The translations under genes were made by a program, and so were the position numbers. A stretch of 64,000 bases of DNA from CAG-791 sp002449595 (GTDB taxonomy: Bacteria; Bacillota; Clostridia; Lachnospirales; Lachnospiraceae): contig CAMNHV010000005.1 in assembly GCA_946539855.1 (NCBI GenBank), forward strand, positions 1 to 64,000, given 5' to 3'. The notes beneath the pieces were generated by a model that saw only the letters and a program-made list of their open reading frames with translations, ran no database searches and had not been told where the DNA came from. Positions 1-8,001 of the stretch are shown here, piece after piece (the stretch's first letter is position 1; each line of letters begins with the position of its first letter).

Positions 1-12
1 AATAAAGGATTT

Positions 13-1413
13 CTACGAGTTCAACTTTTGTAGCAACACTATAGTCTCGATGTGCTGCGTCCAGGGGAACTCGTCCACGCAGCAGCCCCGGACAGGGGCA
101 TAGCCTGCCGCCAGAAACGCGGGCAGGTCGCGGGCGAGGCTCTTCGGCTTGCATGAGATGTAGAGGATGTGCGGGACGCCGAATTTCAGGATGCGCGGCA
201 GAACCTTCGGGTGGATCCCGTCACGCGGCGGATCGAGGATGATCAGGTCCGGCTGGATGCCGATATGGTCGACCGCCTGCAGGACGTCGTCCGCGATGAA
301 TTCGCAGTTTGTGATGCCGTTGAGTGCCGCGTTCTCTTTGGCAGCTTCGACTGCCTCGCGGACGATCTCGACGCCGATCACCCTGCCGGCCGCGGGCGCC
401 ATCATCAGCGCGATCGTGCCCGTGCCGCTGTACAGGTCGTAGATCACCGGTCCGGCCGCAGCGCCGCTCACTCCGGTTCCCTGCGGGATCACCTGGGAGA
501 GATACTCCCGCGCCGTCCCGTAGAGTACCTCAGCCCCGAAGCTGTTCGTCTGGAAGAAGGAGAAGGGCGTGATGCGGAAGCGCAGCCCGAGCAGTTTCTC
601 ATAGAAATAGTCCCGGCCGTACAGTATCGTCGTCCCCTCGTCAATGATTGCATCCGCCGCCCGGTCGTTGACCGTGTGAAGGATGCCGGTGATGCTTCCC
701 GCAAGGGGAAGTTCGAGCAGCGCGTCGCTAAGCCCGCCGAGCAGGTCCGCCTCTGTGACTGCCGGCGCTGTCATTTCTGCCGCCGCAGGCTTCTCTGTAT
801 CCGCCCCCACAGCTTCCCGGCTCCGGAAAGCGCTCTCTCCGTTCCAGGACGCCGTGACGAGGTCGATCATGATCTCGCCGGTGTGAAGCGCCTTGCGCAC
901 CATCAGGTGCCTGAGGTATCCCGTCTTTCTCTTTTTATGGAAAAAGGCGATCCCCCGCGCATCAAAGTAATCCCTCACGGCGCGGATGATCCTGCGGTAG
1001 TCCTCGTCGACGATCTGACAGCCGTCCACAGTGACGATGTCGTAGAAGCTGCCCTTTTTGTGCATGCCGAGCGCCAGCGGCCCGTCCTTGTACTCATCGC
1101 CGAAGGAAAACTCCATCTTGTTCCGGTAGCCGAAGATCACGGGGCTCTTCCGGGCCGGCTCGAACCAGTCGAGCTTCCCGATCGCGTCGCAGGCGTCCGC
1201 GTCCACATAGCGCTTTGCCTCTTCAAACGCGCCCTGCAGAAGGTTCCTGACCTCCTTCTCCTTCAGCGCAAGCTGCTCCTCATAGCTCTTATCCAGATAT
1301 CTGCATCCGCCGCATACGCCAAAATGCGGGCACACAGGCGCGGCGACAGCCGGCTGGCCCGTTGCGTCCGTGGCGCGGAGTTCCTGCATCTCTCTCTGTT
1401 CTGTTATGCTCAT
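13..1413 (-). CDS. rlmD: 23S rRNA (uracil-5-)-methyltransferase, RlmD/RumA (TrmA) family
   Basis: Predicted SAM-dependent m5U methyltransferase of 23S rRNA. The N-terminus carries three cysteines of a 4Fe-4S site in the order C28-x5-C34-x2-C37, with a probable fourth in VDGCQIV near residue 132. The SAM-binding region reads YDLYSGTGTIALMMA. The C-terminus has LDPPRDG and then YISCKPKSLARDL, which places the catalytic cysteine at about residue 421. The family is known to add methyl groups at U1939 and/or U747; which site this enzyme uses cannot be told from sequence. A low-complexity stretch rich in Ala and Glu interrupts the central domain (around ADTEKPAAAEM). The start codon overlaps the stop of the upstream small membrane protein by 4 bases, so the two are probably translationally coupled at the distal end of the nusB-recN-pcrA gene run. 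The reading frame is complete at 466 residues. Confidence 0.93.
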   Translation of the reverse strand: MSITEQREMQELRATDATGQPAVAAPVCPHFGVCGGCRYLDKSYEEQLALKEKEVRNLLQGAFEEAKRYVDADACDAIGKLDWFEPARKSPVIFGYRNKMEFSFGDEYKDGPLALGMHKKGSFYDIVTVDGCQIVDEDYRRIIRAVRDYFDARGIAFFHKKRKTGYLRHLMVRKALHTGEIMIDLVTASWNGESAFRSREAVGADTEKPAAAEMTAPAVTEADLLGGLSDALLELPLAGSITGILHTVNDRAADAIIDEGTTILYGRDYFYEKLLGLRFRITPFSFFQTNSFGAEVLYGTAREYLSQVIPQGTGVSGAAAGPVIYDLYSGTGTIALMMAPAAGRVIGVEIVREAVEAAKENAALNGITNCEFIADDVLQAVDHIGIQPDLIILDPPRDGIHPKVLPRILKFGVPHILYISCKPKSLARDLPAFLAAGYAPVRGCCVDEFPWTQHIETIVLLQKLNS

Positions 1414-1625
1414 ACTTCGTCTTCCAGGTCCGCGTCCACGAACTCATCCTCGAATTCATCGTCGTAATCCGCGTAGTAATCCGGCGCGAAGAAGCGGTAC
1501 AGCGCGTACGCCGCAGCCGCCACGGCAATGATCATGCCGGCAATGACGCAGATCTTGACGATCAGATCCGACTTTTTCTTCTTTCCTGCTGTCAGGCTTC
1601 CCGAGATCCTTTTCATTTGTGTCAC
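1410..1625 (-). CDS. Small single-pass membrane protein with acidic tail, unknown function
   Basis: I do not recognise this 71-residue protein. It has a basic N-terminus with a KKKK run (residues 15-18), one hydrophobic segment at about residues 21-44 (KICVIAGMIIAVAAAAYALY) and a strongly acidic tail rich in Asp, Glu and Tyr (residues 50-71). The charge pattern predicts the N-terminus inside and the acidic tail outside the membrane. It lies 12 bases after pcrA and overlaps the rlmD start by 4 bases, so it is almost certainly co-transcribed with both. Gene spacing and biased composition support a real gene, but no function can be inferred. A membrane-anchored accessory factor is possible. Confidence 0.7.
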   Translation of the reverse strand: MTQMKRISGSLTAGKKKKSDLIVKICVIAGMIIAVAAAAYALYRFFAPDYYADYDDEFEDEFVDADLEDEV

Positions 1626-1637
1626 CTTGCCTGTCTC

Positions 1638-4082
1638 TTATACTTTTTCAAGCCGCGCAAACGCAGCATACATGATCTTCTGTCCCGCCTCGTCGAACAT
1701 CACCGTCACCTTGTAATCCCGCGGGTTCTCTTCGATCTTGAGGACGGTTCCCTCTCCGTATTTGATATGTCTGACGCGGTCCCCCTCGACGTAGTCCGGC
1801 TTCGTGCCTGCCGCAGGCATCCCCTTCTGGAGGGAAGTCGCCTGCTTCGCGATAAAGGGCTTGCGCTCCTCTTTCGTGTGCGGCGGCACATAGACTGCTT
1901 TCGGCCTCCGGTCCGTCCTCGGCGCTCCTGCGCCGTAAGAGCTCAATCCGTGATAGCCGGCGGAGCCGTAGCCTTCCCCGCCATAGCTCTTGGAATCGTA
2001 ACCCTGCGAGCCATAACCCTGCGAGCCGTGGCCGCCGCGGCCGCGGGAGCGGTACCCGCGATCCGAAAAGTCATCTGAATCCGGAAGATCGTCAAAATCC
2101 AGCCGCATGCTGTCGTCCCTGCGCCCGGAGAGCGCGACCGGCTTCTCGTCGAGCAGCTCCTGCGGGATCTCGAGGACGAAGCGGCTGATGCCGCTGTAGT
2201 GGACGTCGCCCCGCATCATGCGGCTCATCGCGTAGGTGAGCGTCAGCTCCTCCTTCGCGCGCGTGATCCCGACGTAGGCGAGGCGTCTCTCCTCCTCCAC
2301 GGCGTCGTCGTCCGCGTCGTCGATGGACATCCGGCTGGGGAACAGCCCGTCCTCCATGCCGGCCATGTAGACGTGCGGGAACTCCAGTCCCTTCGCGCTG
2401 TGCAGCGTCATGAGCAGGACCCGGTCGTCCCCCTCTTCCACGTCGTCGATGTCGGCGATCAGTGCGACCTCCTCCAGGAATCCGCTGAGGGTCGCTCCCT
2501 CTTCGGACAGCTCCCTGCTCTCCTCGTAAGAAGCGGCTTTACTGATCAGTTCATCGATATTGGCGATGCGGTCCTCCGCGTCCTCTTCTTCAGACGCACG
2601 GAGTTCCTCCTCATAATTTGTCTTCTCAACTACGTGCCGGATGAGGTTCTGGACGGAAGCCGTCTTCGCGAACTCCCGGAACTCCAGGATCAGGTCCGTG
2701 AATTCCTTCACCTTGACGCTGGCCCGCCCGATCCCCGCGAGGCAGAGTTCATCGCACATCGCGTCGAACAGGTTCATGCTCTGCTGCGCGGCGAAATCGG
2801 TCATCCTGCCGATCGTGGTGGCGCCGATGCCGCGGCGGGGCACGTTGATGATCCTGCGGACGGCGAGGTCGTCAACCGCGTTGCAGACCGTCTTCAGGTA
2901 GGCGAGCATGTCGCGGATCTCCCGGCGCTCATAGAAGTTGGTTCCCCCGACCACGTTGTAGGGGACCGATTCCATGATCAGCTTTTCCTCCAGGAGCCGG
3001 GACTGCGCGTTCGTCCGGTAGAGCACCGCGAAGTCCTTGTAGGACAGCTTCCTGTCCTTTCTCATGCAGCGCTCGATGTCCTGCGCGATGAACGCCGCCT
3101 CCTCCGGCGCCGTCTGGAACGCGCGGAAGTGGATGAGGCTGCCCTCCCCGAGGTCGGTCCGGAGCGTCTTGCTCTTTCTCTTCGTATTGTTTTTGATGAC
3201 CGCGTTCGCCGCACTCAGTACGTTCTGCGTCGAGCGGTAGTTCTGCTCGAGCCGGACGACGAAGGCGTCGGGATAGAGCTTTTCAAAATCGAGGATATTG
3301 CGGATGTTCGCGCCGCGGAACTTGTAGATCGACTGGTCGTCGTCGCCGACGACGCAGAGGTTCCGGTACTTTCCTGCCAGCAGACGGATCAGTTCGAACT
3401 GGGCCGTGTTGGTGTCCTGGTACTCGTCGACCATGATGTATTTGAAGCGGTCCTGATAGTAGTGCAGGACTTCTTCATCCGCATTGAAAAGCTCAACGGT
3501 CAGCATCAGCAGATCGTCAAAATCAAGCGCGTTGTTGCTGCGCAGCGTCCGCTGGTACTCGTCATACGCCTCGGCGATCACGCGCTCGCGGTAATCCCGC
3601 GCCGTGTCCTCGCGGTAGCGCAGCGGCGTCACCAGTTCATTCTTCGCCGACGAGATTGCGGAGAGCACCGCGCGGGGTGCCATCTCCTTGGGGTCGACGC
3701 CGAGCTTCTTCAGGATGTCCTTGATCACGGTCTTCTGGTCGTCGGTATCGTAGATCGCAAAAGAGGTGTCGTACCCGATCCTGTCGATATAGCGCCGCAG
3801 GATCCGCGCGCACATGGAGTGGAACGTGGAGACCCAGATGCTCTCCGAGCCGAAGCCGACGAGCTTGTCCACGCGCTCCCGCATCTCGCCCGCGGCCTTG
3901 TTGGTGAAGGTGATCGCGAGGATATTCCAGGGGTTCACGCCGCACTCGTCGATCAGCCAGGCGATCCTGTGCGTGATGACGCGCGTCTTTCCGCTGCCCG
4001 CGCCCGCGAGAATGAGGACCGGACCCTCCGTCTGCATGACCGCGCTCTTCTGTTCTTTGTTCAGTGAATCATATATGCTCAT
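1638..4082 (-). CDS. pcrA: ATP-dependent DNA helicase PcrA/UvrD (superfamily 1)
   Basis: 3'-to-5' DNA helicase for repair, rolling-circle replication and clearance of RecA filaments. The chosen ATG gives MSIYDSLNKEQKSAV, the usual PcrA beginning; a GTG start at 4118 would add 12 residues not seen in the family. An AAGGAG sits inside the end of recN, 16 bases upstream of the ATG, which is a long spacing. Walker A is GAGSGKT (residues 27-33). The DEXX box is VDEYQDTN and motif III is GDDDQSIYKFRGA. Late motifs include LMTLHSAKGLEF and YVGITRAKEEL. The C-terminus ends in the Tudor-like domain (GDRVRHIKYGEGTVLKI). Between core and Tudor domain lies an unusual Gly/Ser/Tyr/Gln-rich segment with GSQGYGSQGYDS repeats. 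The gene follows recN by 13 bases and precedes the small membrane protein. Confidence 0.97.
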   Translation of the reverse strand: MSIYDSLNKEQKSAVMQTEGPVLILAGAGSGKTRVITHRIAWLIDECGVNPWNILAITFTNKAAGEMRERVDKLVGFGSESIWVSTFHSMCARILRRYIDRIGYDTSFAIYDTDDQKTVIKDILKKLGVDPKEMAPRAVLSAISSAKNELVTPLRYREDTARDYRERVIAEAYDEYQRTLRSNNALDFDDLLMLTVELFNADEEVLHYYQDRFKYIMVDEYQDTNTAQFELIRLLAGKYRNLCVVGDDDQSIYKFRGANIRNILDFEKLYPDAFVVRLEQNYRSTQNVLSAANAVIKNNTKRKSKTLRTDLGEGSLIHFRAFQTAPEEAAFIAQDIERCMRKDRKLSYKDFAVLYRTNAQSRLLEEKLIMESVPYNVVGGTNFYERREIRDMLAYLKTVCNAVDDLAVRRIINVPRRGIGATTIGRMTDFAAQQSMNLFDAMCDELCLAGIGRASVKVKEFTDLILEFREFAKTASVQNLIRHVVEKTNYEEELRASEEEDAEDRIANIDELISKAASYEESRELSEEGATLSGFLEEVALIADIDDVEEGDDRVLLMTLHSAKGLEFPHVYMAGMEDGLFPSRMSIDDADDDAVEEERRLAYVGITRAKEELTLTYAMSRMMRGDVHYSGISRFVLEIPQELLDEKPVALSGRRDDSMRLDFDDLPDSDDFSDRGYRSRGRGGHGSQGYGSQGYDSKSYGGEGYGSAGYHGLSSYGAGAPRTDRRPKAVYVPPHTKEERKPFIAKQATSLQKGMPAAGTKPDYVEGDRVRHIKYGEGTVLKIEENPRDYKVTVMFDEAGQKIMYAAFARLEKV

Positions 4083-4095
4083 AAACTTAAGATCG

Positions 4096-5796
4096 TCACT
4101 CCTTATTCTGCAGCGCACCCTTCGCGCGCCGCGCGTTTTCGCGCATCTCCCTCGCGTTCGCGAGGCCCGCCTCCGTGACGGTGTCCCCGCCGAGGAGCCG
4201 CGCCAGTTCGCCGAGGCTCTCCTCCTCCCCGAGCTTCTCGATCGAAGTCCGGGTCCGCCCGTCCGCCGTCTCCTTCCGGATGCGGAAATGGACGTCCTCC
4301 ATCGCCGCGATCTGCGGGAGGTGCGTGATGCAGAGGATCTGGTACCGGCCGGCGAGCCGTCCCATCTTCTCCGCGACCTTCCACGCCGTCTGGCCGCTGA
4401 TGCCGCTGTCGATCTCGTCGAACACGAAGGTCGGCGTCTCTTCCCTGCCGGCGAAGACGGTCTTGAGCGCCAGCATGATGCGGGACAGCTCGCCGCCGCT
4501 CGCGATCTGGTCGAGCGGGCGAAGCGCCTCGCCCTCGTTCATCGAGATGAGGAACCGCACGTGGTCCATGCCGTCCGCCGTCAGATGCGTCTCGTCGCTG
4601 CGGATGTCCGTCTCAAATTCCACGTGCGCGAAGTTCAGGTCACTGAGCGCATCTCTCATCTTTTCGGAGAAAACAGTTCCGGCCTCCCTCCTGTCCTTCG
4701 ACAGCGCAAGGCACAGTTCCCGCAGCTCCTGCTTCGTCTCTTCTATTCTGCTGAGGAGTTCCTGCCTCCTCCTGTCGTATCCCGTCAGTTCTTCTTCCCT
4801 CGCCCTGCGCGCCTCCAGCGCCGCAAGGATCTCCGGGATCGACTTCCCGTATTTGCCCTTCAGGTGGTTGATGAGGTCCAGCCGCTGCGTGACCTCCTCA
4901 AATTCCCCGGGGTCAAAGGTGAGCTCGTCCGCGTAGTCACTGATCGCGCGCCCGAAGTCCGCGAGCAGGCTGTCGATGTCCGAGAGCTGGGACGTGATGT
5001 CGTCCAGCGCCGGGTCCACGCCGGAGAGCGCCGAGAGCTGCCGGAGGGCGTGGGCGATCTGCGTGTCCGCACTGCCGTCTTCCCCGCCGGTGAGGCCGCC
5101 CGCCGCTGCTGCGGCCGCCATGAGCCGCTCGTGGCTCTCGAGCTGCCGGTACCGGCTCTCGAGCTGTTCGTCCTCTCCCTCTTTTAAATTGGCGTTCTCG
5201 ATCTCGCTGATCTCGTAGCGGCACAGGTCGAGTTCCCGCATGCGCTGCGACTCGTCCAGGTCGTCCTCGGCGAAGGCGCTCTCCAGTTCATGGAGCTTCC
5301 GCGCCGTCTTCTCCGTGCGGTGCCTGAGATCCACGGTCTTTTCCCCCGCGAATTCGTCGAGTGTCAGGAGCTGGTTCTCTTTTCGCAGAAGTCTCTGGTT
5401 CTCCCGCTGCCCGTAGACGTCGATCAGGACGTCGCCGATCTCCCGCAGCTGCCGCACCGGCACGGTCTCGCCCGAGACCATGCAGCTGCTGCGCCCGGGG
5501 TAGATCCGTCTCTTGATGAACAGGGTCCCGTCCTCCTCGAGGGGAACGTCCATCGCGAGGATGCGCTGCTTCTGTTCCTCGGAGTCGGCTGCGAACACCG
5601 CCTCGATGAGGGCGTACTCCGCCCCCGTCCGGATGATGCCCGCGTCCGCGCGGTCGCCGAGCGCGAGCCCGATCGAGCCGATCACCACGGATTTGCCGGC
5701 GCCCGTCTCACCGGTGAGGATGTTGAGCCCTGCGCCGAAGCTGATCTCCTCTTCCTCGATCAGCGCGAGATTTTTCACATGAAGGCTTAAGAGCAT
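4096..5796 (-). CDS. recN: DNA repair protein RecN
   Basis: SMC-like ATPase that gathers at double-strand breaks and helps recombinational repair. The start MLLSLHVKNLALIEE and the Walker A GETGAGKS (residues 29-36) are characteristic. A long predicted coiled coil with a central hinge occupies roughly residues 150-370. The ABC signature is IASGGELSRIMLALK, followed by Walker B PTFVFDEIDSGISG and the ITHLPQIAA switch. At 566 residues the length is normal. The gene lies 20 bases after argR and 13 before the pcrA start, in the conserved Bacillota order argR-recN. Confidence 0.97.
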   Translation of the reverse strand: MLLSLHVKNLALIEEEEISFGAGLNILTGETGAGKSVVIGSIGLALGDRADAGIIRTGAEYALIEAVFAADSEEQKQRILAMDVPLEEDGTLFIKRRIYPGRSSCMVSGETVPVRQLREIGDVLIDVYGQRENQRLLRKENQLLTLDEFAGEKTVDLRHRTEKTARKLHELESAFAEDDLDESQRMRELDLCRYEISEIENANLKEGEDEQLESRYRQLESHERLMAAAAAAGGLTGGEDGSADTQIAHALRQLSALSGVDPALDDITSQLSDIDSLLADFGRAISDYADELTFDPGEFEEVTQRLDLINHLKGKYGKSIPEILAALEARRAREEELTGYDRRRQELLSRIEETKQELRELCLALSKDRREAGTVFSEKMRDALSDLNFAHVEFETDIRSDETHLTADGMDHVRFLISMNEGEALRPLDQIASGGELSRIMLALKTVFAGREETPTFVFDEIDSGISGQTAWKVAEKMGRLAGRYQILCITHLPQIAAMEDVHFRIRKETADGRTRTSIEKLGEEESLGELARLLGGDTVTEAGLANAREMRENARRAKGALQNKE

Positions 5797-5816
5797 GTTC
5801 TCTCCGTCCCTGCGCC

Positions 5817-6269
5817 TTAGCTGCGCAGCATCTCACGGATCCTGTCCATCACGCCGGCCGTCGCTTCATTCGTCCGGATCGCCGCCATGATCGTGTCGTC
5901 GCCGGCGATGCAGCCGACCATCTCCTCGATCTGCAGCGCGTCCAGCGCGGCCGCGACCGCCATCGCCATGCCGGATACGGTCTTGATCACCAGGATATTC
6001 TGCGCCCGGTCCATCGACAGGAACCCGGCACGCAGCACGTCGGCGTACTTGTTGCCGAGCGACGCGTCCGGTCCCTTCATGATGACGTACTTCTGGCGGC
6101 CGCCCGCCGTCTGCACCTTCGTCAGCATGAGATCCCGGATATCCCTGGACACCGTCGCCTGCGTGACTTCAAAGCCCTCCGCCCGCAGTGCGTCCGCGAG
6201 TTCTTCCTGCGTCTCCACCACTCTGCTGCCGATGATCTCCAGGATCTTTTCGTGTCTGTCTTTTTTCAT
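5817..6269 (-). CDS. argR: Arginine repressor ArgR
   Basis: Arginine-responsive hexameric transcription factor controlling arginine synthesis and breakdown. The N-terminal winged helix shows MKKDRHEKILEIIGSR and the recognition segment QATVSRDIRDLMLTKV. The C-terminal oligomerisation and arginine-binding domain contains the conserved GCIAGDDTIM motif, whose adjacent acidic residues contact the ligand in the family. The 150-residue length is typical. It lies 42 bases after nadK and 20 before recN. This position next to recN is conserved in many Bacillota (ahrC in Bacillus). Its targets are not visible in this window. Confidence 0.95.
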   Translation of the reverse strand: MKKDRHEKILEIIGSRVVETQEELADALRAEGFEVTQATVSRDIRDLMLTKVQTAGGRQKYVIMKGPDASLGNKYADVLRAGFLSMDRAQNILVIKTVSGMAMAVAAALDALQIEEMVGCIAGDDTIMAAIRTNEATAGVMDRIREMLRS

Positions 6270-6311
6270 ATCTTGTTTCCTCGCTGAGGCAAAAGCTGCG
6301 AATGTCGCTTA

Positions 6312-7139
6312 TCAGTTCATCTTCCGATGCAGGACTTCCAGGAAGCTGGTCCTGCTCAGCCGCACGAGGAGCGCGCGCCGTCCCGCCTTCCGGATCCCGA
6401 TCCGGTCGCCGGCACACATCCTCACGCCGGGATTGCCGTCAAAGGAGGCCTCCGCCTCGATGCTGTCCCGGGATGCGCTCTCATCCTTCGAGACCTCCAC
6501 CTCGATCTCCTCCTCCGCCGAGAGGACGATGCTCCTCGTCCCGAGCGTGTGGGGACAGATCGGCGTGATGAGGATCATCTGGGCGGAAGGTTCGACGATC
6601 GGGCCGCCCGCGGACAGGTTGTAGGCCGTGGACCCCGTCGGCGTCGAGATGATCATTCCGTCCGCGCGGAACGCGTTCAGGAACTGGCCGCCGATGTAGA
6701 CGTTGTAGGTCACCATGTGCGGCGTTCCGGTTCTCGCGATGACCGCGTCGTTTAACGCGTAGTGCACGCCGCCCGCCGCGTCAAAGCCCTTCAGCATCAT
6801 GCGCTCTTCGATGCCGAAGTTCCCGGAGAGGACGTGCGTCAGCCCGCTCTCCCACTTGTCCCGCTCGATCTCCGTGAGGTAGCCGAGCGTCCCGAGGTTG
6901 ATCCCGAGGATCGGGATGTCCCTGCCGTTTAAGTCGCGCGCGGCGCGCAGCACCGTGCCGTCGCCGCCCAGGACCAGCAGGCAGTCCGTCCCGTCGGGGA
7001 TCCGGCTGCGTCCGTTCTCTGCCGCGCAAAGTTCGCAGGGAAAACCCTTTTCCCTGATGAATCTGAGGATCTCCTCCCCGAGCTGCGCGGTGCCTTCCTT
7101 CTCTTTGTTGACGACAAGGGCGTAATCATGAAAAAGCAC
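6312..7139 (-). CDS. nadK: NAD kinase
   Basis: Phosphorylates NAD to NADP in the cytoplasm. The diagnostic GGDGT (residues 58-62) lies in LLVLGGDGTVLRAARDL. The NAD-binding region reads TGSTAYNLSAGGPIVEPS. The reading frame begins with GTG and overlaps the end of tlyA by 14 bases; a GGAGG lies about 10 bases upstream inside tlyA, which supports this start. The length (275 residues) fits the short bacterial class. The tlyA-nadK-argR-recN order is conserved in Bacillota. Confidence 0.95.
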   Translation of the reverse strand: MLFHDYALVVNKEKEGTAQLGEEILRFIREKGFPCELCAAENGRSRIPDGTDCLLVLGGDGTVLRAARDLNGRDIPILGINLGTLGYLTEIERDKWESGLTHVLSGNFGIEERMMLKGFDAAGGVHYALNDAVIARTGTPHMVTYNVYIGGQFLNAFRADGMIISTPTGSTAYNLSAGGPIVEPSAQMILITPICPHTLGTRSIVLSAEEEIEVEVSKDESASRDSIEAEASFDGNPGVRMCAGDRIGIRKAGRRALLVRLSRTSFLEVLHRKMN

Positions 7140-8001
7140 GATGCGAGTCCTCCACCACTTGATGAATCATTTCGTCGGTCAGCGCGATCCCGCGGGCCTG
7201 GGTCTCCTGTGATGCGGGGCTGTCCGGTTTTTCCAGATAAAGCAGGTATTCGATGTTCCCCTCCGGTCCGCGGATCGGGGAAAAGTCGATTCCAAGGATC
7301 ACGAATCCTGTCTGGAGCGCGATGTCCGAGACCGTCCGGATCACTTCTTCGTGCACTTTGGGGTCGCGCACGACGCCCTTGCGGCCGACCTTCTCCCTGC
7401 CCGCCTCAAACTGCGGTTTGATGAGCGTCACCATCTCGCCGCTATCCTGCAGGATCCCGAACGCGGGAGGCAGGATCTTCGAGAGGGAGATGAAGGAGAC
7501 GTCGCAGGAGGCGAAGTCCGGGACCGGACCGGCGTCCGCCGCGTCGCTGCCGGCTCTCCCCTTGCCTGCTGCCGTGAGCTCTTCGCGGGTGAGATAGCGG
7601 AAGTTCGTCTTCTCCATGCAGACGACCCGCGGGTCCTCGCGCAGCTTCCAGTCGAGCTGGCCGTAGCCGACGTCCACCGCGTAGACGAGCTGCGCGCCGC
7701 CCTGCAGCATGCAGTCCGTGAAGCCGCCGGTCGAGGCCCCGATGTCGAGGCAGGTCCGGCCGGTGAGCGTGATGGGGAAGACCTTCAGCGCCTTCTCCAG
7801 CTTTAACCCGCCGCGGCTCACGTACGGCAGCGGCTTGCCGCGCACTTCGATCTTCGCCTTTAACGGGTCGAACTGCGCGCCTGGCTTGTCTTCCTTGTTT
7901 CCGCCGACGTAGACGAGTCCCTCCATGATGAGGAGCTTTGCCTTTTCTCTTGACGGCGCGAAGCCGTTCTCCGTGAGGAGCACGTCCAGCCGCTGTTTCA
8001 T
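7126..8001 (-). CDS. tlyA: TlyA family rRNA 2'-O-methyltransferase (S4 plus Rossmann domain)
   Basis: Predicted 16S/23S rRNA cytidine 2'-O-methyltransferase, historically called hemolysin A. An S4 RNA-binding domain spans about residues 1-62, followed by the linker YVSRGGLKLEKAL. The SAM pocket is DIGASTGGFTDCMLQGGA and is followed by VYAVDVGYGQLDWKLR. Catalytic-tetrad candidates include the Lys of GGLKLEKA and the Lys of LIKPQFEAGREKVG. The length of 291 residues is slightly longer than usual because of an Ala/Gly-rich insertion around KGRAGSDAADAG. It overlaps dxs by 4 bases and nadK by 14. A haemolytic role is not implied. Confidence 0.92.
   Translation of the reverse strand: MKQRLDVLLTENGFAPSREKAKLLIMEGLVYVGGNKEDKPGAQFDPLKAKIEVRGKPLPYVSRGGLKLEKALKVFPITLTGRTCLDIGASTGGFTDCMLQGGAQLVYAVDVGYGQLDWKLREDPRVVCMEKTNFRYLTREELTAAGKGRAGSDAADAGPVPDFASCDVSFISLSKILPPAFGILQDSGEMVTLIKPQFEAGREKVGRKGVVRDPKVHEEVIRTVSDIALQTGFVILGIDFSPIRGPEGNIEYLLYLEKPDSPASQETQARGIALTDEMIHQVVEDSHRAFS

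Noticed and set aside
1960..2040. CRISPR-like or satellite repeat
   Set aside because: The 18-base repeats lie in frame within pcrA and code for a Gly/Ser/Tyr/Gln linker.
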